Assembly (NCBI GenBank): GCA_047615875.1
Contig: JBLHGU010000150.1
Span: 1-11,613 of the forward strand
DNA length: 11,613 bases
Reading direction: 5' to 3'
Source of the DNA: JBLHGU01 sp047615875
GTDB lineage: Bacteria > Pseudomonadota > Gammaproteobacteria > Arenicellales > CAJQKF01
Of this stretch, positions 1-6,600 are shown in pieces; within the stretch, counting starts at the first letter, position 1; the number at the start of each line of letters is the position of its first letter. A program made the position numbers and the translations under genes. Below the pieces are notes generated by a model that was not told the DNA's origin, ran no database searches, and saw only the letters and a list, made by a program, of their open reading frames with translations.

Positions 1-432
1 CCCGATGAGCGACATCATAGCTACGCAGCTTGTCAGTCACGATCTTCCTCGGCTCACCGCCATGTGACCTGAGCAGGCGCTTGAAAAACCGTTTTGCCGC
101 AGTTCCATCTCGTTTGGCCTGTAGATATACATCAACCACTTCGTCGTCCTGATCGACCGCTCGCCAAAGGTAGTGTTGCTTGCCGTTGATTTTCACGAAG
201 ACTTCGTCTACGTAGAAAGTATCACCATAGCCCCGATGCTTTCGCTTCAATCGTCTGGCGTATATCGTTCCAAACTTGATACACCAGAGCCGTATTGCTT
301 CACGACTAACTGTGATGCTGCGCTCCGACAAAAGATCTTCGATATCTCGGTGGCTCAAATTGAAACGATGATAAGCCAAACTGCATAACTGATTATGTCG
401 GGCGGGAACCGATGCCGTTTGTATGTATTCAT
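1..432 (-). pseudogene. IS6-family transposase, frameshifted and partial
   Basis: This is a DDE transposase of the IS6 family, which moves by replicative cointegrate formation. Translation starts at ATG 432-430 (MNTYKRHRFPPDIISYAVWL) and hits a stop after about 25 codons. One base is missing near 373-375 compared with copy 2. In the shifted frame the protein then continues to the window edge, through RFNLSHRDIEDLLSER, then GYGDTFYVDEVFVKI with the first catalytic Asp, then KIVTDKLRSYDVAHR with the second catalytic Asp. The catalytic Glu would lie beyond the left edge. At the codon where copy 2 has a stop, this copy has an intact Tyr (TAT). The frameshift most likely makes it inactive; programmed frameshifting is not usual for IS6 transposases. 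Confidence 0.82.
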
Positions 433-456
433 ATGCCAATTCTAGCAAATTCAGAC

Positions 457-474
457 AGTTAACTTGGCGATACC
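457..474. repeat. Terminal inverted repeat of IS copy 1 (right tip)
   Basis: The plus strand reads AGTTAACTTGGCGATACC. Its complement GGTATCGCCAAGTTAACT matches the left tip of copy 2 (1713-1730) at 17 of 18 positions. A short inverted repeat, GGCGA (466-470) with TCGCC (477-481), spans the tip and its flank. Confidence 0.7.
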
Positions 475-794
475 GTTCGCCGTGAACACCGGTTGTCACG
501 ACGGAGAGATCTGCAACCTTCGCTGGGACTGGGAGGTACAGGTACCGGAGATGGATACTTCAATTTTCATCGTGCCGGAACACTTCGTTAAGAACGGTGA
601 AGAACGTCTGGTAGTGCTCAATAAAATTGCCAAATCTGTTGTTAATAACCGACGTGGGCCATCGCTCCGGGCGAATTACAACGCACTACTCTGCGGCTGA
701 GTTATCACGGTTGATAGAGGCGGAAAATAGTGTGTGCGATCGAGGCGAACAAAGACCACAACTGGTGGTGCTTCGAAGGAATTCCTTCGGATAA
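475..794 (+). pseudogene. Tyrosine recombinase (phage-type integrase) remnant
   Basis: This is the decayed catalytic domain of a site-specific tyrosine recombinase. Segment one (476 to about 643) reads FAVNTGCHDGEICNLRWDWE and then RLVVLNKIAKSVV, the core region of many proteobacterial tRNA-targeting integrases. The position normally held by the first catalytic Arg (NTGCR) is His here (codon 497-499). Segment two lies in another frame (651-794) and reads VGHRSGRITTHYSAAEL to a stop at 792-794. It is the family's C-terminus, with the LGH-type His and the nucleophile Tyr in THYS. The stretch between them, which should hold the HxLRH box, is deleted together with a frame change near 640-654. The N-terminal half was removed by the IS tip at 474. 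The gene points toward a tRNA-Phe fragment 77 bp downstream, which supports an integrase role. Confidence 0.82.
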
Positions 795-871
795 GACACT
801 AACCATCCCGACAAAATCCCCACATAGGGTTTTTTGGAAGCAGTTAGAATCGACCTAAGTCGTTGATTTAA

Positions 872-916
872 TGGTGTCCAGGGACAGAATCGAACTGCCG
901 ACACGGGGATTTTCAG
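872..916 (-). tRNA. 3' fragment of tRNA-Phe (probable attachment-site remnant)
   Basis: On the minus strand this reads from the anticodon loop CTGAAAA (anticodon GAA at 914-912) through anticodon-stem strand TCCCC, variable loop GTGTC, a T arm (GGCAG, loop TTCGATT, CTGTC, with one G-T pair), acceptor strand CCTGGAC, discriminator A and an encoded CCA at 874-872. The 5' half is absent: no GTCCAGG acceptor strand and no partner GGGGA for the anticodon stem occur upstream. It cannot give a working tRNA. A piece from anticodon loop to CCA beside an integrase remnant is the classic form of an att site left by an integrative element. Confidence 0.82.
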
Positions 917-1090
917 GAAAGGCCACTATCCATACAAGACAAATACTTACGAGCTCTATTTTTACGAAAAGTTTCGATTTCTCACCTGATGTTTCAAGGA
1001 AGTTGCACAAAATTTTACGAATACATCCGCAGGCACCTAGTTTTTTTCCACCGCTATTCACAACCAATTGTTGAAATCATTTGTGTTTAA

Positions 1091-1107
1091 GTATTAAATA
1101 TTAATAC
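1091..1107. promoter_or_regulatory. Palindromic operator candidate upstream of parD
   Basis: The sequence GTATTAA-ATA-TTAATAC is a perfect inverted repeat with 7-base arms and a 3-base spacer, 21 bp before the parD start. Possible promoter elements lie around it, for example TTGTGT (1081-1086) with TACACT (1105-1110). Bound protein would therefore block transcription. ParD-type antitoxins are known to repress their own operons at such sites. The assignment here is by position and symmetry only. Confidence 0.5.
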
Positions 1108-1128
1108 ACTATTAAAGCAAGTTTAAAT

Positions 1129-1374
1129 ATGCCAAGAAATACCAGCGTGACAATCGGTGAACACCTCTCAAATTTTATCGACCAGAAAATTACTGAAGGG
1201 CGATTCGAATCTACCAGCGAAGCTGTGCGCGCGGGTCTTCGCCTTCTGGAAGAAGATGAAACTAAACTAGCAGCAATTCGCGACAAATTATCAAAAGGCG
1301 AAGAACAAATAAACCAGGGACAATTTCTCGACGGGGAGAAATTTATGCAGGAACTATTAAAACGTCGTGCGTAG
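1129..1374 (+). CDS. parD: ParD-family antitoxin of a type II toxin-antitoxin module
   Basis: This 81-residue protein fits the ParD family, which binds and neutralises ParE and represses the operon. The N-terminus (TSVTIGEHLSNFIDQKI) forms the ribbon-helix-helix DNA-binding part. It is followed by the typical GRFESTSEAVRAGLRLLEE segment, then a charged C-terminal tail (KLSKGEEQINQGQFLDGEKF) that in the family wraps the toxin. The ATG at 1129 is the natural start and fits the usual family length; the ribosome-binding site is weak (AAGCAAG). The gene overlaps the start of the parE-type gene by 8 bases, which indicates coupled translation. It looks intact, unlike everything around it on the left side of the window. 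Confidence 0.9.
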   Translation: MPRNTSVTIGEHLSNFIDQKITEGRFESTSEAVRAGLRLLEEDETKLAAIRDKLSKGEEQINQGQFLDGEKFMQELLKRRA

Positions 1375-1660
1375 GTATGTTCTTTCAACCAATGCGGCAA
1401 TCAGCATTTCAGAAATAGATCGATATACAACCGAACAATTTGGCCCCCAACAATCAATTAGATATTTGACCCACATTCGGGAGAGGTTTCAGTTTCTAGC
1501 CGAGAATCCAGAGCTTGGTAAAAACCGGAGCGAACTGAAGGACGGCTACTATAGATACTTTGTAGGATCTCATACAGTCTATTACAAAATTCTACATGAC
1601 TATATCGCTATCATTGACGTGCTTCACCAATCTATGGAGCCAAGGCGTCATATTTCTTAG
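1367..1660 (+). CDS. parE: ParE-family toxin of a type II toxin-antitoxin module
   Basis: This 97-residue toxin belongs to the RelE/ParE superfamily; characterised ParE proteins poison DNA gyrase. Family landmarks are the opening YVLSTNAAISISEID, the helical hairpin with LTHIRERFQFLAENPELGK, and the C-terminal strands GYYRYFVGSHTVYYKI and IAIIDVLHQSMEPRRHI. GTG at 1367 is used as the start because no ATG lies in a suitable position and the protein begins at the expected family point. That places the start inside the last codons of the antitoxin gene (8-base overlap). The frame has no internal defect. Gyrase as the target is inferred from the family, not seen. Confidence 0.9.
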   Translation: MRRYVLSTNAAISISEIDRYTTEQFGPQQSIRYLTHIRERFQFLAENPELGKNRSELKDGYYRYFVGSHTVYYKILHDYIAIIDVLHQSMEPRRHIS

Positions 1661-1676
1661 TGACGGCGGAAAGGTG

Positions 1677-1703
1677 ATTGGGGGGATCTAAGTTTCTCCC
1701 AAT
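1677..1703 (+). terminator. Hairpin downstream of parE, possible transcription stop
   Basis: ATTGGGGGG (1677-1685) pairs with TCTCCCAAT (1695-1703) over 9 positions, two of them G-U, with a 9-base loop, 17 bp after the parE stop. No U-tract follows, so it is a weak candidate for an intrinsic terminator. Confidence 0.35.
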
Positions 1704-1712
1704 GATTCGGCG

Positions 1713-1730
1713 AGTATCGCCAAGTTAACT
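1713..1730. repeat. Terminal inverted repeat of IS copy 2 (left tip)
   Basis: The tip reads AGTATCGCCAAGTTAACT. It pairs with 2458-2475 at 14 of 18 positions and matches the copy 1 tip at 17 of 18. The outer base is uncertain by one or two positions. It is flanked by GGCGA (1709-1713), which complements TCGCC (1717-1721). Confidence 0.7.
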
Positions 1731-1809
1731 CCTTGAAATCAGAGGAACCCATCCGCGATATTCATGCAACGACCATGCACCATTCATTGAACTCATTGAT
1801 CCTGAGGTA

Positions 1810-2433
1810 TCAATAACGTTCGGCACGAAGCAGGTGTCTTCCTAAGTTGAACAAGTTATAGACTACAACATGAACACTCAGGAATCGTTGCGCTTGCTTT
1901 GGAGATTTGAACCGCCTCATTCCTCGTTCTCTGATCCGAGTGGGTTGGTGTGACAATCCTGCCCAATTGTTGGCACATTGAGAAGTGTCATGAACTAGTT
2001 CCCGATGAGCAACATCGTAGCTTCGCAATCTGTCGGTTACAATTTTCCTCGGATCACCGCTATGTGGCTTGAGCAGTCGTTTGAAGAAGCGCTTTGCTGC
2101 AGGCCCATCGCGTCGTACCTGTAAGAATACGTCGACGACTTCACCATCTTGATCTACGGCCCGCCACAGATAGTGTTGCTCGTCATTAATCTTCACAAAA
2201 ACTTCATCAATGTAGAAAGTATCGCCTTAGCCCCGGTGCTTTCGTTTCAATCTTCTCACGTATATGGCTCCGAACTTGATGCACCAGAGCCGGATAGCTT
2301 CATGGCTGACTGAAATGCCTCGTTCTGCTAACAGGTCTTCAAAATCGCGATGGCTCAGGTTGAATATGAAGTACAGCCATACTGCGTAACTGATGATGTC
2401 CGGGAGAAATCGACGTCGTTTATATTTATTCAT
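1810..2433 (-). pseudogene. IS6-family transposase interrupted by a nonsense codon
   Basis: The frame runs from ATG 2433-2431 (MNKYKRRRFLPDIISYAVWL) to TGA at 1812-1810, about 207 codons, slightly short for an IS6 transposase. It is broken only by TAA at 2229-2227, right after LKRKHRG. Copy 1 has TAT (Tyr) at this point, so a single base change explains the stop. The DDE triad is all present downstream of it: Asp in DTFYIDEVF, Asp in KIVTDRLRSY, and Glu in RIRERGMRRFKS. The N-terminal part with SHEAIRLWCIKFG is the family's helix-turn-helix region. Without stop read-through the protein would lose its whole catalytic domain. Confidence 0.85.
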
Positions 2434-2457
2434 CGGGCCATCCTAACAAGAAATGTC

Positions 2458-2475
2458 AGTTAACTTGGCAGCACC
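2458..2475. repeat. Terminal inverted repeat of IS copy 2 (right tip)
   Basis: The plus strand reads AGTTAACTTGGCAGCACC, whose complement is GGTGCTGCCAAGTTAACT. It differs from the other two tips in the outer six bases only. Confidence 0.7.
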
Positions 2476-2497
2476 TTTTCAGTCCTGCACATATTTT

Positions 2498-4942
2498 CTA
2501 GCCGCGCATACGAGAGCCATCTGCATCATATAGCGGTGCACCCTGTACTTCCGCGCGGTAGAACTCGCCTAATATTTCGACTTCTAGAACAGTACCAGCG
2601 ACGGCGTGTTCGGCGGCAACATAACCCATGGACATGGACTTGCCGACATGATGCGCATAGCCACCTGAAGAGATATAACCCACCGCCTCACCATCTTTTA
2701 AAATAGCTTCATCCAGGCACACGTCTATGGGCGTATCGATGGTAAGAGTGACCAAACGGCGAGTAACGCCCTCAGCCCTGATCTTTAGTGTGGCTTGCTT
2801 GCCAACAAAATCCTTTTTCCAGTTAACAAAATTATCCATGCCCGATTCGATAACATTAAAGTCGGGCCGAAACTCCAGACCCCAGGCACCCCAGGCTTTC
2901 TCGAGACGCATACTCATTAATGCTCGACTACCATACCAGCAATAACCCAGGTCTTTACCTGCCTCCTCAATCGCGTCGCTTAGACAAATCAGATACTGCG
3001 GCCGGCAATATATTTCATAGCCCAGTTCGCCAGAGAAGCTCAGGCGGTTGAGAATGACCGGCACGCCACCGACATAGGTCTGGCGAGTGTCACGGAACTT
3101 TAATCCATCCGCCGAAACATTATCCCGGCTAATACGGGATAGCAATTCACGGGACTTAGGGCCAGATAAGGCAATGCCATGCCAATCAGCGGTTTGATTT
3201 TCATGGCTTACGCTTTCAGTCAATGTACGGGCGAACCAACGACTGTGTGCATCTTGCATAGCGCCGGAGCCAAACATCATAAAGTGATCGTCAGCCAGGC
3301 ATGCCACTGTGAGATCACCATACAGACGACCATTCTCTGTCAGCATCGGCGTGAGTGTCAGTCGACCGGGCTTTGGTATGTAACCTGCCATGGTTTGGTT
3401 TAACCAATCCCGTGCGCCCGCGCCTTTGATCACATGCTTGGCGAAGTTAGCTATCTCGATACCAGCCACACCGGTGCGCACGGCTGAAACTTCCTTCGCC
3501 ACATAATCATGGGAACGATTACGCTCGAAGGTCGGGTCTTCCCAGGCGTCATCGGGGCTATCTGCGAACCATAAAGCATTTTCCAGACCGAAGGCCTGCC
3601 CCATGCGGGCACCTTTTGCGATCAGTCGATCATAAAGTGCGGTAGTCTGTTGTCGACGACCTTTAGGCAGGGTCTCGTTGGGAAAGGTCATTACGAAACG
3701 ACGTTCATAATTTTCGGTAGATTTCACTGTGCCCCAGTCTGGCGACGCCCAGTTGCCAAAACGTGCAATATCCATGGCCCAGACATCAATTGACGGCTCG
3801 CCATCGATCATCCACTCGGCCATAGTCAACCCCACACCACCACCCTGACAGAAACCGGCCATAACACCCACCGCACACCAATAATTTCGCTTTCCGGGAA
3901 CCGGACCGATCATTGGGTTGCCATCGGGACCAAAAGTAAACGGGCCGTTAATGGCCTGACGGATACCGGTTGTAGCAAGGGCTGGAATACGCTCGAACCC
4001 GAGTTCCAATCGGTCAGCAATACGTTCCAGATCGGGTTGCAGCAATTCATGGCCAAAATCCCACGGTGTGCCTTCCTTCTTCCATGGAGTACCCTTCGGT
4101 TCATAAGTACCTAGCAACATGCCATCACGTTCCTGGCGGAAATAAATATTCGCCTCGTAATCGATACCACAAGGCAGACGCGAGCCAAAGTTTTTAATTT
4201 CGTCAATGCCCTCAGTGAGCAAGTAGTGGTGTTCCATAGGTTGTACGGGCAGATTTATACCAGCCATATGGCCAACTTCGCGAGCCCACAAACCGCCACA
4301 GTTAACTACATGCTCGGCGTTTATCATGCCTTTGGATGTCATTACATCCCACGTGCCATCTGGGCGTTGGGTTGTTGCTGTTACCGGTGTATGGGTGAAA
4401 TAACGGCCGCCATAATGCTTTGCTGCTTTAGCGAATGCATAGGTTGTACCAGATGGGTCCAGATCACCATCCTGGTCATCCCACAAGGCAGCATAGTAAT
4501 GACTGGGGTCGATGAGGGGATGGCGTTCAGCAACTTCCCTGGGTGAAATCCACTCCTGCTGCATACCCATGTAACGAGCCTTGGAACGCTCACGTTTCAG
4601 ATAGTCGTACCAGCTTTTATTCGAGGCCAAATAAAAACCACCCGTCAGGTGCAATCCAACCGAATGACCGGAAAGTTCTTCAATCTCTTTATACAATCCG
4701 ATGGTATAACTTTGCAGGCGGGATATATTAGGGTCAGAGCTAATCGTGTGGATCTGCCCTGCGGCGTGCCAACTGGATCCAGAAGTTAGCTGATCACGTT
4801 CCAGCAGTACGCTGTCTTTCCAGCCGAATTTGGCCAGGTGGAATAAAATTGAACAGCCAACAACACCACCACCAATAATGACAACTTTGGCATGACTGGG
4901 TAAAGCGGCTTTATTAACGTCTTCTTTGATAATCTCGGGCAT
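2498..4942 (-). CDS. FAD-dependent oxidoreductase with GcvT folate domain (dimethylglycine/sarcosine dehydrogenase type)
   Basis: This 814-residue enzyme has the architecture of dimethylglycine and sarcosine dehydrogenases, which oxidise an N-methyl group and pass the formaldehyde-level carbon to tetrahydrofolate. The N-terminal DAO domain has the FAD-binding VVIIGGGVVG (residues 20-29) and SGSSWHAAG, where His59 aligns with the His that covalently holds FAD in DMGDH. A central FAO_M-type stretch (TTGIRQAINGPFTFGPDGNP, then VMAGFCQGGGVGLTMAEW) is followed by a GcvT folate domain from about residue 430 and a GcvT C-terminal barrel from about 715. The start follows AGGAG at good spacing. The gene is 44 bp downstream of the MttB-like gene, presumably in one operon. 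The substrate is not certain: dimethylglycine, sarcosine or another N-methyl amine. Confidence 0.87.
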   Translation of the reverse strand: MPEIIKEDVNKAALPSHAKVVIIGGGVVGCSILFHLAKFGWKDSVLLERDQLTSGSSWHAAGQIHTISSDPNISRLQSYTIGLYKEIEELSGHSVGLHLTGGFYLASNKSWYDYLKRERSKARYMGMQQEWISPREVAERHPLIDPSHYYAALWDDQDGDLDPSGTTYAFAKAAKHYGGRYFTHTPVTATTQRPDGTWDVMTSKGMINAEHVVNCGGLWAREVGHMAGINLPVQPMEHHYLLTEGIDEIKNFGSRLPCGIDYEANIYFRQERDGMLLGTYEPKGTPWKKEGTPWDFGHELLQPDLERIADRLELGFERIPALATTGIRQAINGPFTFGPDGNPMIGPVPGKRNYWCAVGVMAGFCQGGGVGLTMAEWMIDGEPSIDVWAMDIARFGNWASPDWGTVKSTENYERRFVMTFPNETLPKGRRQQTTALYDRLIAKGARMGQAFGLENALWFADSPDDAWEDPTFERNRSHDYVAKEVSAVRTGVAGIEIANFAKHVIKGAGARDWLNQTMAGYIPKPGRLTLTPMLTENGRLYGDLTVACLADDHFMMFGSGAMQDAHSRWFARTLTESVSHENQTADWHGIALSGPKSRELLSRISRDNVSADGLKFRDTRQTYVGGVPVILNRLSFSGELGYEIYCRPQYLICLSDAIEEAGKDLGYCWYGSRALMSMRLEKAWGAWGLEFRPDFNVIESGMDNFVNWKKDFVGKQATLKIRAEGVTRRLVTLTIDTPIDVCLDEAILKDGEAVGYISSGGYAHHVGKSMSMGYVAAEHAVAGTVLEVEILGEFYRAEVQGAPLYDADGSRMRG

Positions 4943-4986
4943 GAGTATCTCCTGGATATTTAGTTCGTGCTGATAACGCTTGTTGG

Positions 4987-6504
4987 CTAGTACCAGGCTA
5001 CTGGAATTTCTTCTTTACGCCGAGCCATATAGGCATCAAGCGCTTCCTTAATGGCTGGATCAAGATCGGGCTGCTGATAATTCGCCAGCATTTCGTTCCA
5101 CTTGTTATAGGCTCGTCGACGCATGTCCTGGCCACCTTTTTCTTCCCAACTCTCAACGTTTTCGCTATCACTGAGTTCGGCATTGTAAAAAGCCGTCTTG
5201 TAGTGACGCATAGTATGATCTGAACCGAGAAAATGTCCGCCAGGCTCAACCGCCTGATAGGCATCACGGGCGAATTGATCTTCGCTCATATCAAGCCCCG
5301 CCATAACCTTCTGGTAACTTCCAAGACGATCAGCATCCATGATGAGTTTTTCATAGCCGGTTGCTAGACCACCCTCAAGCCAACCTGCGGCATGCAAGGT
5401 AAAGTTGGAACCCGCCAATACGGTTGAATGCATGGAATCTGCACTTTCATAAGCTGATTGTGCATCTTCTATTTTCGACGCTGTCAATGAACCACCACAA
5501 CGCAAAGGTAAGCCAACTCGGCGAGCCAACTGGCCAATGACATAATTGGATAACACCGGTTCCGGCATACCGAAAGTAGGCGCACCTGACTTAAGACTCA
5601 TGGAAGACAGGAAGTTGCCCATAACAAACGGTGCGCCGGGGCGTACCAACTGGGTGTAAGCGCAACAAATCATGGCCTCGCCCATGGCCTGGGCGACAGC
5701 CGCAGCGGTTGATACCGGCCCCATGGCACCAGTTAAGATAAACGGTGTAACCACCATGGCCTGACCACGGGAGGAATATACTTCAATAGCCTCAGTGACT
5801 ACCCGATCAATCAACAACGGCGAGTTGGTATTGACGTTGGCCATGATCACGACGTTGTTATCCATGGTCTCGGTGCCGTGCAAAATTTCCGCCATATCGA
5901 CACTGTCCTGGGCACGGCTTTTCGCGGTGATTGCACCAAGATGGGGTTTATCACCGAACACCATATGGGTATAAACCATATCGAGGTGTCTGGTTGAAAC
6001 CGGCACGTCCGTCGGTTCGGTTATGACCAGTCCACTGTGATGCAGGTTCGGGTGCATATAGGTAAGCTTCACCAGCTTCTCTAAATCTTCCATGGTGCCA
6101 TAGCGGCGACCGCCTTCGAGGTCGCGCACAAAAGGCGCCCCATAGATGGGTGCAAACACTTGATTTTTACCGCCAATAACTACCGAGCGTTCTGGATTTC
6201 GAGCCAACTGTGTGAACTCACTCGGCGCTTTAGCGCATTGTTCGCGAACCCACTTAGCGTCGGCGAAGACCTTATCGCCAACCATTTTTACACCGGCTTC
6301 TTGCCAGACTCGAATGGCTTGCGGATCATCGCGAAAAGCGAATCCTATATTCTCTAGCATCCAGTCAACCTGGGCCTCAATGGCAACCAACTGTTCTTCA
6401 TCCAATGGATCGAAAAATGGTAGCTGCCGCTTAATATAAGGAGAAGCTGTTATGAGATTTTCAGATTCAGAGCCTGGGCGGGCTCTGCGGGATCGTCGGG
6501 CCAT
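4987..6504 (-). CDS. Trimethylamine methyltransferase (MttB) superfamily protein, non-pyrrolysine type
   Basis: This is an MttB/COG5598 methyltransferase. Characterised members without pyrrolysine (MtgB, MtpB, MtcB) move a methyl group from glycine betaine, proline betaine or carnitine to a corrinoid protein. Family blocks are FAPIYGAPFVRDLEGGRRYG, HPNLHHSGLVITEPTDVPVS, RHLDMVYTHMVFGDKPHLGA and the late LRCGGSLTASKIEDAQSAYE. The frame contains no amber codon, so it does not use pyrrolysine. I chose ATG 6504 (MARRSRRARPG, about 505 residues) because relatives open with a similar basic stretch. ATG 6540 or TTG 6549 would add 12 to 15 residues, and none has a strong ribosome-binding site. No corrinoid protein or reactivase gene is visible, so the acceptor must be encoded elsewhere if it works this way. 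The true substrate is unknown. Confidence 0.87.
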   Translation of the reverse strand: MARRSRRARPGSESENLITASPYIKRQLPFFDPLDEEQLVAIEAQVDWMLENIGFAFRDDPQAIRVWQEAGVKMVGDKVFADAKWVREQCAKAPSEFTQLARNPERSVVIGGKNQVFAPIYGAPFVRDLEGGRRYGTMEDLEKLVKLTYMHPNLHHSGLVITEPTDVPVSTRHLDMVYTHMVFGDKPHLGAITAKSRAQDSVDMAEILHGTETMDNNVVIMANVNTNSPLLIDRVVTEAIEVYSSRGQAMVVTPFILTGAMGPVSTAAAVAQAMGEAMICCAYTQLVRPGAPFVMGNFLSSMSLKSGAPTFGMPEPVLSNYVIGQLARRVGLPLRCGGSLTASKIEDAQSAYESADSMHSTVLAGSNFTLHAAGWLEGGLATGYEKLIMDADRLGSYQKVMAGLDMSEDQFARDAYQAVEPGGHFLGSDHTMRHYKTAFYNAELSDSENVESWEEKGGQDMRRRAYNKWNEMLANYQQPDLDPAIKEALDAYMARRKEEIPVAWY

Positions 6505-6600
6505 AATATTTGCACGAGAATGATGCGAAGTTAAGATCATAGCCCCCAAAAATGAACTTGTAACCCTTGTAAATTTTGATCAGTTGCATAGACTGAAGCT
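6505..6600. promoter_or_regulatory. Divergent promoter region between mttB-like gene and lysR-type gene
   Basis: LysR regulators usually bind the gap between themselves and a divergent target. Here TTTGCA (6509-6514) and TGCGAA (6524-6529) form an imperfect inverted repeat with 9 bases between, the size of a LysR box (T-N11-A type). A direct repeat CTTGTAA occurs at 6557-6563 and 6566-6572. The second copy could serve as a -35 (TTGTAA) with TAGACT (6589-6594) as -10 for the regulator, which would leave almost no leader before its ATG. If the methyltransferase starts at 6540, the inverted repeat would lie inside its coding region. All sites are by eye only. Confidence 0.4.

Larger units (their letters stand above)
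1..474 (-). mobile_element. IS6-family insertion sequence, copy 1, partial (cut by left window edge)
   Basis: This is the transposase-start half of an IS6-family element. Its right-hand tip (457-474) reads outward as GGTATCGCCAAGTTAACT on the minus strand and shares a 12-base core with both tips of the second copy at 1713-2475. The nucleotide sequence is roughly four-fifths identical to copy 2 over the stretch at 1-60, so the two are related IS species and not a recent duplication. The tip lies exactly where recognisable tyrosine recombinase coding sequence begins (about 475), so this IS truncated that gene. The left end and any target duplication are outside the window. Confidence 0.8.
795..1128. 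other. Non-coding gap between integrase remnant and parDE
   Basis: Apart from the tRNA-Phe 3' fragment (872-916) and the promoter-proximal palindrome (1091-1107), I see no gene here. From about 917 to 1090 the sequence is AT-rich and has no recognisable coding content. Confidence 0.6.
1713..2475 (-). mobile_element. IS6-family insertion sequence, copy 2, full length (about 763 bp)
   Basis: This complete IS6-family element is bounded by imperfect 18-bp inverted repeats at 1713-1730 and 2458-2475 that share the core GCCAAGTTAACT and match at 14 of 18 positions. Size and single-gene content fit the family. The 8 bases outside the left end (ATTCGGCG) and right end (TTTTCAGT) do not match, so there is no target duplication. 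Either the ends came from different events or the locus was rearranged by IS recombination. It lies in the same orientation as copy 1 and ends 22 bp past the stop codon of the oxidoreductase gene. Confidence 0.8.

Noticed and set aside
173..388. Open frame on the plus strand across IS copy 1
   Set aside because: It lies antisense to the transposase, whose reading frame is supported by homology with copy 2.
466..481. GGCGA/TCGCC inverted repeat at the IS tips as a specific target site or integron attC site
   Set aside because: At copy 1 the outer arm is simply integrase coding sequence, the spacing differs at copy 2, and the right tip of copy 2 lacks it. The required attC box pairs are not visible.
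871..1074. Open frame on the plus strand beginning MVSRDRIELPTRGFSG
   Set aside because: It is the antisense of the tRNA-Phe 3' fragment read as protein, a well-known false gene beside integrases. The rest of the frame has no family signal.
1..2475. Functional composite transposon carrying parDE
   Set aside because: Both transposases are broken, the tips are diverged, and no target duplication is seen at the one complete element.
4226..4731. Open frames on the plus strand inside the oxidoreductase gene
   Set aside because: They are antisense shadows of a long, well-supported coding region and have no recognisable content.
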